A stretch of 64,000 nucleotides of DNA from Eurosta solidaginis (Eukaryota; Arthropoda; Insecta; Diptera; Tephritidae). This document shows positions 43,640-56,869 of this stretch, piece by piece (positions within the stretch are counted from its first letter, which is position 1; each line of letters opens with the position of its first letter). The stretch lies in contig NC_090322.1 in assembly GCF_040869045.1 (NCBI RefSeq), positions 270,594,662 through 270,658,661 of the forward strand, read 5' to 3'. Both the position numbers and the translations under genes were made by a program. Below the pieces are notes generated by a model that had not been told where the DNA came from, did no database searches, and was given only the letters and a program-made list of their open reading frames with translations.

Positions 43640-44041
43640 CATATGTATTTAATTAGCGAGCTTTGCTAATTAAATACATATGATCATATTGATATAATAG
43701 TAAAGCGGAAGTATTAAAAACAAATACTGTAAAAATCCGAACAAATGTTACTAAGCTTTCATAAGCGCGCCTAAAATCATATCCACACTATTAGAAATAA
43801 ACTACATACATAGTGAACAAAAGGAATATAAACAGAAAGGCAATCCTTAGAGACCAATTGTTAAGCGAGCAACGGGACATTCATATGGCTGAGTAGCTAA
43901 AGGCATCTGCCTTTGCACTGGTATAAATGTTGGAGATTCGAGTTCAATGCTCAGCTTCCGAAAGTAGTGACATTCAGAAACATGTCCTAGTAACCATCGC
44001 CGTTTGTAAACCTTACAATTTTTCTCTAATATCAATAACAA
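43640..44041 (+). mobile_element. Rearranged relative of the 15.6-kb TIR/tRNA-like element
   Basis: It opens with an 18-bp perfect palindrome, CATATGTATTTAATTAGC (43640-43657), spacer GAGCTTT, and its complement (43665-43682). The spacer and inner arms are the TIR tip GCGAGCTTTGCT of the 15652 element. Then come the arm sequence (also at 16004-16132) and the tRNA-like core on the plus strand: TGGCTGAGTAGCTAAAGG near 43885 and GGAGATTCGAGTTCAATG near 43931. It ends at TCTAATATCAATAACAAA. Compared with the first copy, arm and core are permuted and the outer TIR is lost. Confidence 0.65.
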
Positions 44042-44634
44042 ATTCATATTTTTCCTATATAATCATTATTATTTCATTTACAGGTTACTTTTTAATGCCC
44101 CATTTTTCTGTGCAATTTTATTCATCATAGTCAATAATTTGTGCTTAACCGCCTAAGCCATTTTGGCCGTTATTCAAACTTGCTCACCTTGTTTCTCCAT
44201 GACTAATACTAATTCAGAATACCAAGGAATATAAAATTTTACTCAACCTGACTCTCCCAACTAAGTGGAAATCTCCCTTTCCTCTGATTCCAAACTGCGG
44301 TTTCGATTGAAATATGTTCTTGGCCGGAGCGTATTCCTTCATTGGAAAAAGATGACTTAGCCAGCGAACTATCTTCATACCTGCATAAGGCACATAAAGC
44401 TCATTTGATTCTCACCATCGTCATCACGAACAGAGGCTTAAATGTTCTGTGGAATTTTTCTCTTCAACACCCCATGTGCCATGTTATGTTTTTAGAGCCT
44501 TGGAAGCTCCATATTTATAGTATAAGAAGTAAAATTATCAATGTTGTTACAATATTGAATATTGTTGGAATTTTTGAAACTCTGTATTTAAAATTTTCCA
44601 TAAAACTATATTGTGTTGCGGACGTCTTCCACAC

Positions 44635-44905
44635 AGAAAATCGTCTGATCAAGTCCCGACCAAAGAAACATCAAAAATTTAGAAAACAGTTTTTAAATCT
44701 GGGTCGCTCTTCGGCAGTGGTTGGGCAAACACTCCGAGTGTATTTCTGCCATGAGAAGCTTCTCAGTATAAATTCATCTGCCTTGCAGGTGCTGTTTGGA
44801 GTCGGCATAAAACTTTAAGGCCCGTTCCGCCAATTTGTAGTAATAATTTAAAAGGAGTACGACTCAAATCGGATGAGAAGTTTGGCCTTAATTTTTTCGT
44901 AGCTA
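44635..44905 (+). mobile_element. SINE, 5'-truncated old copy
   Basis: It has GGTCGCTCTTCGGCAGTGG, CTCCGAGTGTATTTCTGCC, CTTGCAGGTGCTGTTTGG, CGGCATAAAACTTTAAGG and the AGGAGTACGACTCAAATCGG 3' part of the SINE family. The tRNA-like head is missing, and the sequence upstream (AGTCCCGACCAAAG-AACATC) keeps only the junction of head and body. Confidence 0.75.
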
Positions 44906-44909
44906 AATC

Positions 44910-47900
44910 GAGCTATATGTGTATTGGGTAGGAGATGGTGTTTTCTGTGAATACCTTAAATTATCTCTTTTAGTCTGTCTTCCTAACTTTGCTATTATCT
45001 TTTAAGGCGTCGTTATTTCAAGAAAATTCTTTGAGCCGTAAAAAAATTCTCAAAGATTACTCTCAATTGGCTAACATATGAGATTTAAATTGAGCAAAGG
45101 GAAATATAACATACTCCAGCCGATAGTTGTCTCTAATTGGTACTTTTGGAGCAACCAAGAAAGCATAGTCGACTCAAGATATAAACAGAACAAAGGACTT
45201 TCTAAATATGTTAAAGAAGAAAATTCCTAGGATCACTGCCACATTGACGGGACATTGGTTTTTGTCACAATCATATAATTATCAATAACTTTTTTAATGT
45301 GTTGTTCGCCATCTTAAAAATCGCTTATACAATTATTTGTTGGGTTAATCTAAATTTCGCGCAGTGGCAATCCAGCAAACGCATATGGCACAACCCCCAG
45401 ATGCATTGAAAACTGTCAAGGACGTAAGGAAATATATCTGTTAAAAGCAAAGGCGTAGTATTGATACGGGCACAACGCATACGAGGTTGTATAAGAAGCA
45501 GCTTAGAATTATGTGGCAAGAGCCATAGGGACAGAAAATCAAGCAGGGTTTTTGTATGTAGCGCAATTGTGTTTGGTCGTCTCAAGTGCGTAGGGATTTG
45601 CTGACTAACGTGCAGGAACTGCTGAGACTAACATGGAAATTGAGGCTGAAATAGTAAATACGGTAAAATATGATAACACGCTGGCTATGTGACACACATA
45701 GGGCATACGCCTTACACTCATACATAGCTAAGATATAAACACGTGCTCCATTTACGCTGTCTGGGTGTATAACGATAAATACGCGCTATTGCTGATCATT
45801 CGTACGCATCCACATTCATTTGATTTTATAAATTTTTTGTACATAGTTTAAATTTTACCCATTTTATTTTATTTTATTTTTTTTAATTAGATTTTTTTCA
45901 TGCCATTGCCGCATAGTTGCAACATAGAAACATACTAACTTAAATCTTCACACACACTTGCAAGCAAAACAAGTAAGATACATTTTGGGCACATTAAAAA
46001 AGGTTAGTGTGTGAATGTTACTTCTTGTGTTCAAGCCACCATAAATTTTGGTATGTTGGTACATATGTATGTATGTTTGTGAGTATGTTTGTATGCATGG
46101 TAATGCTTGCAAGTGAAAGTAGATTTTTTATTTTTAAGTTATTGCCAATGGGGTTTTCATGTTTATGACGTTGTCGCTGTTACAGTGCATAGTAAATATG
46201 TATACATATATGTAATTTTTACTTTTTTTCATTTTCTTATAATTGTATTTCCTGTTGTTTTTGCACTATTGCTCTGAAGTTGTCTGTGGCCTCAATGCAG
46301 CGCTCGTTTTGGTCGTTCACAATTTGTTGCTTTCACTTCGCTTTCATTTGCTATGACATTTTTGTGTTGCCATGTTTGGAAAATAAAGTTGCTGTAGTTT
46401 TCGAGCGCTATTTTTTAATTTCTTTTCCTTTTAATTTATTGTTGTAATTTGTGAATGATTTATTCGCATACTGCGGTCCCGCTTTCAACACAAACAAAAT
46501 TTGAACTGAACTTTAGGACTTGAAAAGTAATTCTAGTGTTGCTTTAAATGCATTGCAGCTGTCCTTCTTTTCTGAATTGTTGCAAGTAACTCTTTGATAT
46601 TTAAAATGTTTATTTGCAAACATATTTAGGATCCTCTAGAGCTAAAGATTGCCTCTTGATGTAAGAAAATCGATACTAATTTTGAAACTATCGCTTTTAA
46701 ATGGTGGTAAAGTCAAATAAAATAATTTAAAAACAATTTTAAGTTAAACGGTTTTATTGAAAACAATACTTATATGAAGTAATAATAATACTAAATGCTA
46801 GAAAATAATTAGGTAGGTCCTAGGTACTGGCCATCACACTCATCATCAATCTAGGGCGTTGATCAGACAATTAAATAAAAGCGTTGGGTGCGGGACTGAA
46901 TACCTTTCCAACATGGACCAATGAATTTTTAATTTTTACAAAACTTTTTCTCCTTGATTAGTGAAGGCATAGATAAATTGAATATAAATTATAGTAGGTA
47001 TTGATTTATAAGGCCCGGATATATTCAATACGTAAACTTCTTCGGATCGTGCAAGGTTCAATTTATTTTTTAGTTCCGAGGGTTTGATTTGGTGGAAACT
47101 TCCACATATATTGCCCATGTGGAAATTACTTTTCCCAGAAAATTTACATTGATCCAAAAATTAATTTCCTTTATTTTCAGGTGTTACCGCTCTGTATGCG
47201 TGTAAATGGTTTGTTTTTGTGGATGAAAGCTAGGTTGAATAAAATCAAAAGGGATTTAAAAACATTTTATGTATTTTTCCCGTAAAAACTTCAAAAATCT
47301 GTTCAGAAGTTTTATTCAAAAATCACACAATGTCGGTGTTGTAAGAAAAAATTAGTCCAATAATTAACCAAAATAATTTAATTTAGAGTTAGTGCATTCA
47401 GGGATCTGGACATATTCCGTTTGCACGATGTGCATACGTGCGTATTGGTTTGACTCACTCTTTCCATCGAAGCGATTTAAGTGAATGCCAGAGAATGCCG
47501 GCAATTATCAAAACATTTTTAGCTCAATTAAGCACGCCAAGTTGAATCAAAATCAAACAAAATATAAACTAACTTTTTGGCAACACATTCTCAAAACACA
47601 CACATTAAAAAGTACATATTTTCACTCACGTAGGGTCAACCGCCATTGGCATAGTTTTGTAAATAAATATATGTATCAAAATGTTTGTATTACGAATACA
47701 TCACACCACTACAAACAGAAGTCAAATTATCATCATTATTGAACAAAACGAGTCTGCGGACGTAATGCGAATGCCACATTAATTTTATAAACAAATTGTA
47801 TTTATGTCGTTACTTTACATTTCATATCATAAATGTTTTCTTTTATTTATATTTACTCCATTTTCGTGCAAGAAGAAAACCAACTGAATTTTGCTATTTT

Positions 47901-48310
47901 TTCAAATTATATTTATGTGTGTAAATATTTTTATCAATTTACAAATTCAATAAACGTTCAGATATCTTGCACTTGTATCAAATGATTTGTGTTTAGCTAA
48001 ATGATACAGAATAATAACAAATAGTCATTTACATAATAATACTTACAATAATACAAATAAGCAAACGAATACATTAGTTACGGTGACTTGTTGAACTGGT
48101 TTGGTTGAATTAAATCGCGCTCAATTTCGACTACATAAAAAAATTATAATAATAATTGAGCAACCAGCATACAAATTTGGTGAACTGAAAAAAAAAAAAA
48201 AAGTTGTGGAAATCCTGGAAAATATGCCTTATAGGTAATTTTTTAAACTTAAGAGCTAGTGATGACAGCGAATGTCACGCTATTTACTATTCTGTTCACG
48301 AAATTCTTGT
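44910..48310. other. Unassigned AT-rich DNA, intron-like
   Basis: No exon, RNA gene or classified repeat. ATTTT-type runs near 45855-45890 and an ATGT microsatellite near 46063-46105 are the only simple repeats. The reverse frame at 46936-47157 lacks any known motif. Confidence 0.4.
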
Positions 48311-48321
48311 CTTATATTATA

Positions 48322-48960
48322 CTAGCAGACCCGTTAGACGTTGTTCTGCACTAAATTTGGCCTATCTCCATACATTTTAATAAGCTTTTTCCGTCTAACT
48401 CTGCCCACCCCACCACAGTAAACATCGATTAAATAGATGCAACGTTCATACTGAGAGCGTCGAGGATTATTATAGAATCGCATTCTATATTCCATTCCTT
48501 GATGCATCCATAACACATATCAAGAGCCAACAACGCTGAAAAATGCAATAAACTGCATGAATTTTATGAACGTGTTGTTAATTGTGCCAGACCTGAGTTT
48601 GCAATGGAAGTCAAAATGTGGAGAAGGCGAGTCGATGGTCAGAATTTGAACCCGATAAACCTCCCCTCTCATATTTTGTCGAGCTTGATTTCTCTTTGTC
48701 GAAGAATGTTTTTATTAATTTATTAAACTGTGTTTTTTAGTTATCAATACTTTTATATTAGTTTGTAAGTGCTACTTTTTCATTGACTTGTTAAATTTTT
48801 GTATTTCTTAATTTTAGTATGTTTTTTAATTGTATGAAAATTGTTGGTAGCTTGTAAGAATTTTGTTAATAGTATGCTGTATAATTTTTTCATTGGTAGT
48901 CTTCAAGAACTTGTGTTCATAGACTTAATAAATAAATAATTAAATAAATAAAATATCTTC
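48322..48960 (+). mobile_element. Possible LINE remnant: AGCAGACCC head and jockey-like 3' end
   Basis: The phrase ACTAGCAGACCCGTTAGACG with TTGTTCTGC resembles a recurring start of insect interspersed repeats. Near 48690-48960 the T-rich 3' part ends in AATAAATAAATAATTAAATA, the kind of AATAAA-type tail found on jockey-like LINEs (compare 50360-50400 on the other strand). No polymerase motifs are visible between them, so head and tail may belong to different elements. Confidence 0.35.
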
Positions 48961-50355
48961 CCATTCAAAGACACACCCAGGGATTCAACCAATTAAAAAA
49001 GAAGTTCATATTTTTATAAATTATACCTGCAAAAACGAAAAAAAGTACAGTAAAATTTGACTATGATATAAAGTTTCAATGAGTTGTTCTATTTTTACTG
49101 AATTTTCATTTACATATGTGTTTAAAGATGTTCTTAACATAAATCAAATTTTTATAGCCGGCCGTTCAATTTAAATATTACGTAAATTTCAGTAGCATCT
49201 TTCTATTAGATCTCTTTCAACTATGAATATATGTACTTAAGTACTACTTAGTTAAAAATTTAAATGAAAGATATGCCTTTTGTAATCCACAAAAGGAGTG
49301 CACTTCGTCTTAAGTAAGTCGCATTTGCGCTTAATATTGAAATGGAAATGAAAAACACAATAAAAAGTGTATCGTACTTGTGATGAGCATCAGCTGGCGG
49401 AAGCAGTGCAGCACAAGGGAAATGAAAGCAGTGGAATAGTGGTGCATTGTGCTCATTTTCACGGCCAGCTGCTTGATTGTTGAACAAATGCCAAAGGAAT
49501 ATAATCTTAGGTAGATATAAACACGTTTTCGGAATTTTTTGTTTATACAAACACATCTTTTTTTTTACCACGGCCAAATTACATGGGCATAATACCAAAT
49601 TGAAATGTGTAAAAATTTAAGAAAGGAAAAGAGATAAACATAACTAAATTAAATAATTCTGCTCAGGGCTTTCAGCACGTGCTGGAAAAGGCATAAAGAG
49701 TCTGAGGTTTTAAGTGTACCAAGAAATGGGAGAAGGGTAACAAGTGAAATGAGCTCGAAACGGATTAAAAGTATGAGCTTTTTGAAAATATAACGTCTTG
49801 AATTAATGAACAGAGCTATGTTTTACTTTGTTTTGAAAAACTTTACGGCACAAACATACACATTTTTTATCCATTTCCAAAAATTTAGTACTGTTTAAAT
49901 GACAATCCCTATGCTCTTCAATATGAGCAATCATTAAAATTAAATAAAAATAAAAATTTTTTGTTGTATTATCGAACACGGACGAAATTAAAATTAAAAA
50001 AAAAAAAAAAGAATTTGTGATAAACGGCTGATTATTTGTTTATTTTGTTATTTATTTGTTTATTATAAACCTATAACTTAAAATCTTACATTACTCACTT
50101 TTGCAAAAAAAAAATTAAATTAAATTAAAACAAATATATGCAATATCATGGTGGAATCACCAGGTGAAGTAAATAAACAAAGACAGAAGATGTACGCTCT
50201 CTGAAACTGTAGGGATGTATTTTCAACGGTGAGAAGAGGGTAACATTTTTACCCGCTTTGAAAAAATAGGAGCAGAAAAACTAATACCTTGCTACGAAGG
50301 CCATTACAGAAACTGCTTTTTTCAGCATATCAGTGTCACCTAACGCCAATACAAA
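48961..50355. other. Unassigned AT-rich DNA
   Basis: No gene or classified repeat recognised; A-runs near 49990 and 50106. Confidence 0.4.
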
Positions 50356-50359
50356 AGGG

Positions 50360-51420
50360 GCATTTACTTATTTGTTTTATTTATTTACAGTTGACACAAA
50401 GCGAAAACGGTCGACTGGTAAAGCATAAAATTTGTACAAAAAGTATTAAACTTATAAATTATAAGATTAATATTAAACAAAAGTAAACATGCATTTAACA
50501 ATTCAAATTGATTAAGACAGAATATCAAACTATAAAATATCAGGTACCTAAAATTAGAAAGTATCAGGCAATTAAGTGCAGGTAGCGAACATTCGATACA
50601 GGTCATTGTAGTGCGCACACCAAATCCGCAGAGGGTCACATTTACGAGGTTTAGGCGACATAGCGGTAATAGAAAAGGCACGTAGTGTCTCGACGTCCTA
50701 GCGGGAACAGCGAAATTAAGCCGATCTAGCAACTCAGAAGAGTCAATCTCATCGATGACCAAATTATGGATGAACAACACGAGTAGGCAGATTGATGAGA
50801 ATAAGCCTACTCCTGTAAGATGGAAGATGAATGCTAGAATCCCAATTAACACCGCGAAGTGCAAATGTTAAAAATTGTGTCTGCACAGACTCAATCCGCG
50901 TTATATGATATTTGTGTGCAGGACACCAGACACAGGAGCAATATTGAAGCACTGGGCGGACCAAGGAAATGTATAGGATCTTCGTGAGATAAGGATCGTT
51001 AAACTCTTTGGCCCAACGTTTAACAAAGCCAAGTATACCCGTTGCTTTATTTACAATGGATGAAATATGCGTATTAAAATATAGGGTATAGAGAATTTAG
51101 AGTATATAGTGTCAAAAATGGCTTTCCTCGGTGAAAAGCCATAAGCTTGAATTTTGAGCAGTTTAAAAAGAGTAGGTTCGCTGTGCACCAGCTCTGAAAT
51201 GAATCCAAATCAACTTGAAAGAGGTTCCGACTAAACAAGTACGAGGGCAAGTATGAATGGCAAAGTTTTACATCATCCGTATACATAAGAGCACGGGAAT
51301 GTTTAGGTATTAGTTGTAAGTCATTTATGAAACGGGTAAAAAGCAATGGGGTAAAAAGCAATGGCGTAAAAAGCAATGGGGCCAGATGGCAACCCTGAGG
51401 TACGCCAGAGGTTACATATA
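50360..51420 (-). pseudogene. Jockey-like LINE, 5'-truncated, with RT YxDD box
   Basis: On the minus strand from 51420: a GVPQG-like turn region degenerated by a triplicated GTAAAAAGCAATGG unit (51330-51380), then LLFTRFINDLQLIPKHSRA and LMYTDDVKLCHS. YTDD is the catalytic YxDD box of reverse transcriptase. Then come VDLDSFQSWCTANLLFLNC and, near 50960-50760, MVRPVLQYCSCVWCPAHKYH, ESVQTQFLTFALRGVNWD and LPSYRSRLILINLPT. The C-terminal part continues to about 50550 (LNFAVPARTSRHYVPFLLPL). The tail TGTAAATAAATAAAACAAAT (50395-50372) marks the 3' end. Frameshifts between segments make it inactive. Confidence 0.85.
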
Positions 51421-51424
51421 TAGA

Positions 51425-52845
51425 GATTTATATAGAGGTCCAGTGCGAGTGTGGCATCGTCTAAAATTAAAGTAAAATGCAATAATGCGTCTAAAGTAAA
51501 CTTACCTAAACTTCAACTGAAGTTGAAGCTTTCATCGAAAAACCGGATATAAAATGGAGAGGTGTTTACTAAAACTACCATATCATATTCCTGAAAAATG
51601 CAAAAAAAAAAAAAACACTTTTTCGGGGAGAACATTGGTGAAAAATTTTCAGATAGCCGAATGATAGAACAAAGAAGAATTTAGAGCGAGACAATTGACG
51701 GTTTACTTCACCTGGTTATTCCACCATGATGCACATACTTTCAAATGAATAAGAATATTGACAGTTGTCAAACAAAACATAAAATCAAATAACACAAAAT
51801 CTTTTTTTCATGCATTCAAAATTTTTGGGCTTCAAAAAACCACTTAATTTCAGATATTTTTGAAACCACGATATTACAGAATTTACAGCTAACTAGGAAA
51901 CGGAGCTTTTGAAGGAAATTTTGGAGGAACTTTTGAGGATACCGGGGAATTGCTTTGTTGTAGTTTTTGGGCCAAGAGTGCCACATTTCGAATTGCACAA
52001 ATATTGCTTTAGAACTCCGAAAATGAATAGCAGGACGAAAGAAGGAGTTACGTGTTTCTGTTGTTCTAGGGGCGAGCAATCAGTGACGGCTTTTTTCATA
52101 CAATAAAGAAGCTCGCTCGTTGTAAACTCTTAGTGGTGTATTATTTTAATGGTTCTCAATATGGAAATTCTATAAATAAAAACTGCGTTAAAGATTTCGG
52201 AATTTTTTTCCATTTGAATCTGCATTTCAATTTATATTGAGAAAACCAATTTTGTAATATATATCCGCCTGAGGGGACGCTTGTCTATGGGAGTGGCTCA
52301 TGCGGTCAGGTGCAAATAAGAGAAAGATTTTTATTTGTGAGAATACAGTTGTCTACCTAGGCTCAACCAAAGATCTCATACAGTTGTCAAATGATCAAAT
52401 GTGGTGCACGTGATTTTACTTCAAGAAATTTAATTTTATTAACCTTAAAATTTTTTTTTATTTTTTGGCCCACTTGCAGTAAAAGCATATTCTATTTAAA
52501 GGCTTTGCCTTTTCTGTGGCGGAGGAGATATGCGTATTGGCCACATACTAATGAGATCACAGGCACATTTCCTCAAGTTTGTTACGTTGTACAATGTGAA
52601 AACACCACTTAATCTATTTTATATTAAAATTATTATGCCAGTATAGGGATTTATGAAACAAATTCTGAAATAGGCATTTAAGCATTCTAAGATAGGGCAT
52701 TTTCGAAACAGCAGCCGTCGATATATATATATATATTTTTTTCATTTCAAAAATTTGTTTTATTCAAGACCGACAAAAAATAGTTTTTCCTTTTCGCGCA
52801 GGTCCAACTGCTTCATTAACTAACATCTGTGAAGAGCTCCAAAAA
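51425..52845. other. Unassigned DNA
   Basis: No gene recognised. A frame at 51909-52106 (+) reads through 65 codons without a known motif. A (TA)n microsatellite lies at about 52722-52737. Confidence 0.4.
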
Positions 52846-52849
52846 AGAT

Positions 52850-53030
52850 TATGTTTTTGCAAAAAATAGTTATAATTTATACCAGCCGTTTGCTCTTTAG
52901 CTTTAAAGGCAATCAGAATAAGATGCATACGTAAAAGTTCACAGATGTTGCACCCAAGCAAAGGTGTGCAAAGTCATATTATCTTTTGCTGCAAAAAAGA
53001 AATTTGCATTTTTCCGGCATTTTTCTATTT
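52850..53030 (-). repeat. Dispersed repeat of unknown class, copy 1
   Basis: On the minus strand it matches 61715-61915: GAAAAATGCAAATT, TTGCAGCAAAAG, GGTGCAACATCTGTGAA, then C-TTAT-TTGATTG and AAACGG-GTA words in the same order. The inner word AACATCTGTGAA also appears inverted at 52819-52831, giving this copy a small palindromic layout. Confidence 0.65.
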
Positions 53031-53061
53031 TTTGTTAATTATTGAATATAATTTATTTTAG

Positions 53062-53419
53062 GCCACCGTGGTGTGATGGTAGCGTGCTCCGCCTACCACA
53101 CCTTATGCCGTGGGTTCACACCCCGGGCAAAGCAACATCAAAATTTTAGAAATAAGGTTTTTCAATTAGAAGACAATTTTTCTAAGCCGGGTCGCCCCTC
53201 GGCAGTGTTTGGCAAGCGCTCCGGGTGTATTTCTGCCATGAAAAAGCTCTCAGTGAAAACTCATCTGCCTTGCAGATGCCGTTCGGAGTCGGCATAAAAC
53301 TTGTAGGTCACGTCCGGCCAATTTGTAGGGAAAATCAAGAGGAGCACGACGCAAATTGGAAGAGAAGCTCGGCCTTAGATCTCTTCGGAGGTTTTCGCGC
53401 CTTACATTTATTTTTTTTT
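53062..53419 (+). mobile_element. tRNA-derived SINE, full length, with 12-bp TSD
   Basis: It begins GCCACCGTGGTGTGATGGTA with the A-box-like word, has a B-box region (GGGTTCACACC), then the full body and ends in CCTTACATTTATTTTTTTTT. It is flanked by AATTTATTTTAG (53050-53061) and AATTTGTTTTAG (53420-53431), a 12-bp target duplication with one change. It is about 358 bp long and closely matches 36650-37002, so both are young. The whole-element alignment of the two defines the family consensus in this window. Confidence 0.9.
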
Positions 53420-53434
53420 AATTTGTTTTAGATT

Positions 53435-56090
53435 TTCATTTACATTGATATTAAAATTGAAACACCAAACAAAACCGACTAGATTTTTTGGTCCATTATG
53501 CATTCAGTAAAGCAAGAGCTAACAATTTGTATTTTATACGGATGACTGAGTTCAATAAGGACTTTAATGAAGAAAACTTGACTAATTGTTTCATTAAGCC
53601 TCTGTGTGAAATTGACATTACCCCAAAAGCACTTTTAACACACACTTCCGTGATTTGGCCGAATGCTTGTATCATAAATTGACAAAATTATTTTAGGCAA
53701 GAGTATATTATTTCCTTCATCTTAAGAGCAGTAGAACAAAGTCATATATGAATGATGTTTTTCATGGTTAATTACATGCCTTCGGAGCAAGTTTGGCTGC
53801 TTTTGTGCTGGTGGCGTGATTTAGGTTTCAAATTTCCTTATTCTGCAAACCACTAGTTAATTTAAAAAAAAGCCCCTTTAAGCCACTACTGAGTACAAAA
53901 TAAAGTTGAAAAGGAGTTTATGTAACGAAGCAAATTAGATGAAAGGAAGATCGGACGTTTTCCAACTAAATTCCATCGTAACAAAAGAATTCCTTTAATA
54001 TTCATATTTAATAAGCTCTTCATATTACGAGTATCCTAAATAACAATTTTTAAACGCACATTTTTAAATTTACTTATGTTGCTGATTCGTCGAATTCACT
54101 GCCTCACCGCAATTAAAAAAATTGTTTTGCTATCAAAGCGGATATTACTGATATTATGCTGATTTGATGGCGGAAACCGTTGGCTGATGCAAGAAAAAGG
54201 CGAACTGTTGTTAAGGGACACGTTTTGCCGTTATTAATTAGAATTTATGCTCTTTGGTGGCACAATGTTTTGTACGATTTTTTTTAATAAAAACACATCC
54301 GACGAATAAATTCACAAACGCACATTTTGCTTAAGTGGGGCTTTACGGTAATCAGCATTCAAAGAACACACACAAGCTTTTTTGTTTTTTTTTATTTCTT
54401 TATAATTTATATAAAAGCACACACTTTTTACACAATTTGTCAATGCATGAGGAAAATTTAGGCATGAGAAGACTTGCGTGGTAATCTTGCTGTTATCGAG
54501 ATTGTATCGCTTGAACAGAAAATACTTAGTCCAAACCAATTGTAAAGTACACGCTTTGGAAAATTTGGCTTTAATTTTTGGATTTTTTAAATGCGTGAAA
54601 ACAGTCAAATGCGTCAAGCCCTTAGTTCACACAAGCAACTGCACTAAACTACTTTACTACTGATTTACACGGCAACAATTCTCTAAGATTTTCATCTAAA
54701 TATAAAAATTTTTCTTCATTGAATATACCGAGGGCACATGGCCATGAATGCTTGAACGCCTCTCAATGCCCTGAACAATATTTAAGAGCCCACTATATTT
54801 TTTTTATTGACAGTTTAAAGGTGATCTTTTTTACTGTATCTGTTTAATTTTCAAATTCACTTTCCACTTTGCTCGTTGTTGCCGACAAATAGCAAACCGT
54901 TTCGTTCAAGCCTACGTTCTAAACTGAACTGAATTCCCGCTGTGACTAAAGTAAAAACTCACAAATTCCATTAATGTGGCTGCAACAGCGAATTGAGGCG
55001 AATAGCGCAGATGCGAGTATGACAGATGTAGAAGCTGTGGTTATTACAACAACGCTGTTGCTAATGCCTATGCTTTTGGTATTGCTTCTTCAGCGAGATT
55101 GCTGCTGCGTCCTTGGGCCCATTGTTGTTTATTCACATGGTTGCGCTCAGCAGTCAGAAATGTTCTTGTGTTAACATTTGCCGGGGATGCCAGGTTTTTT
55201 TGTACTATGTTTTTATTTTGTTGCATCTGTAAAGTACATGGCTTTGACAAAAATGTTAAAAGCAGCAGAACGGGTTTGCCTGCGCGATTTGAATAAATGT
55301 GTTGCCTGCTTTTAGGCGTCTTAACGTGTTTTGTTGCTTTTAGATGAGCTGATGAGCGAAACAAAAGAGCGAAATATAAAATCAAACAATAGAGAGACAT
55401 AGAACGGGTTAAAGAGAGCACGTATGAAATTTGTTGTCGATATTTGCGTTAATATGGCAACTCTAATAGAGAGCAGTAGTACTAAACTTTGTCATTGACA
55501 TTTTTGCTACTAAAATGTCTCTCTATTTAGTTATTTTTAGCTTTGGCACGTGGTTTCCTTTACCGGTAACAAGCCCATCCCGCAATGACCTCGGCAAATG
55601 TAAACAAACAAATGTTGAACTCAGAGTCCACTAAAAGCCCACGTGTTTATGTAGAAGACAACAGCATTTCTCTATATGTAAACAAAAAAAAAAAAAACGC
55701 CGAGAGAGTGGTTTTCGATGCATTGTTGTTTCCTCTTTGACAGATTTTGTTATTTAAAAGGTTATGGAGATAAAATAATAAGGATTAATATAAATGATAA
55801 TTAAAAACACAAGAAAGGAAATTGAAGCTCTTTTGGGATTTTTTATACTCAGTTGTGCTTTTCGACAAATCAGTAGGAGTGACGTTATTGCTATTTGTTT
55901 AGTTAAAGGCGTTTATCAATTGAAAGTATAGTTTTATTTAACTAGTCAAAGTCAGAATGTCAGTCAACTTCTTGTTCATAAGTATTTAAAAAATCTGTTT
56001 AATATCTATATATGTACAATAAAATTTTAACATGCCGATGTCTGTACATTGAAGATATAAAAGAAAAATTGATGCCAGCGGTCATTATTA
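53435..56090. other. Unassigned AT-rich DNA
   Basis: No exon recognised. The reverse frame at 55068-55421 (117 codons) starts with a hydrophobic stretch but lacks any motif and lies in CAACAA/GTTGTT-rich DNA. A 13-bp inverted repeat, AATAGAGAGACAT, lies at 55388-55400 and 55515-55527. Confidence 0.4.
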
Positions 56091-56420
56091 AAGCAACTAA
56101 GTCCAAATCAACAGTTTTTGAAATTGTTGTCTGTCTGTCTGTTTGTAGGTATGTTTTACCGGGCATCACTCAAAAACCGCAGCATCATCCAGGGGTACGT
56201 ATTTTCACCAAATAGGCATCAAAAAAGATATTGACGTGGGTATTAACTTATCATATCTAATATTTCAATATCTTGCTTTCTTAAAAAATATTCACCTAAA
56301 TGTGGGACAGAGGTAACCACAGAATGCGTTTTAACAATATGGACACCGGACGAAATGCATGAAAAGGTGCTTTTGCATTGGGTTGTTTTCAGTGCAATGT
56401 TCTAATTAATAATTAAATCG
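56090..56420 (+). repeat. Possible Helitron-like remnant with GTCT run
   Basis: GTTGTCTGTCTGTCTGTTTG near 56126-56145 is a short GTCY-type microsatellite like those inside DINE-type elements, followed by words such as GATATTGACGTGGG and AATGTGGGACAGAGG that recall Helentron bodies. No ends could be fixed. Confidence 0.3.
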
Positions 56421-56564
56421 ACGCAATATATCGCCGAGGAGACTTAGGTGAGAAAATCCGCTTCATCCGCCTCCAATTTTCGTCGGACTTCTTTTAATTT
56501 TTTCTATAAAGTGACCGTACGGGCCTACGAAGAAAATTAATTATTGTTAATATGAGAACAGAGC

Positions 56565-56869
56565 ACTCTTTTAAGAACCAGGTAATATTTTGAACTGGGT
56601 ACTTTTTAAGAACCGGATACTTTTTTAAAACCGGGAACTTTTTTTAGAACTTTGCACTTTTTAATAAACGGGTATTTCTTTAAGACGGTTGCTTTTTGGA
56701 ACTGGGTACTTTTTGAAACAAGGTAGTTTTTTTAACAGGTTACCTTCTAGGACCCGATCATTTTTTAAAACCTGGGACTTGTTTAAACCGGGTACATTTT
56801 TAGAGTAGGTTATATTTTCAACTGGGAACTTTTTCAAAACTGGATACTATTTTAGAACTGGCAACTTTC
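56565..56869 (+). repeat. Minisatellite of ~23-26-bp units, left part
   Basis: About a dozen diverged units built on GAACTGGGTACTTTTTAA or AACCGGGTACTTTTTTAA. Spacing drifts from about 22 to 28 bp. The array is interrupted at TTAA (56870-56873) by a piggyBac-like element and resumes at 58483. Confidence 0.8.

Noticed and set aside
55068..55421. 117-codon reverse frame starting with a signal-peptide-like stretch
   Set aside because: No motif beyond the hydrophobic start, stops in the neighbouring frames at usual density, no splice or promoter evidence.
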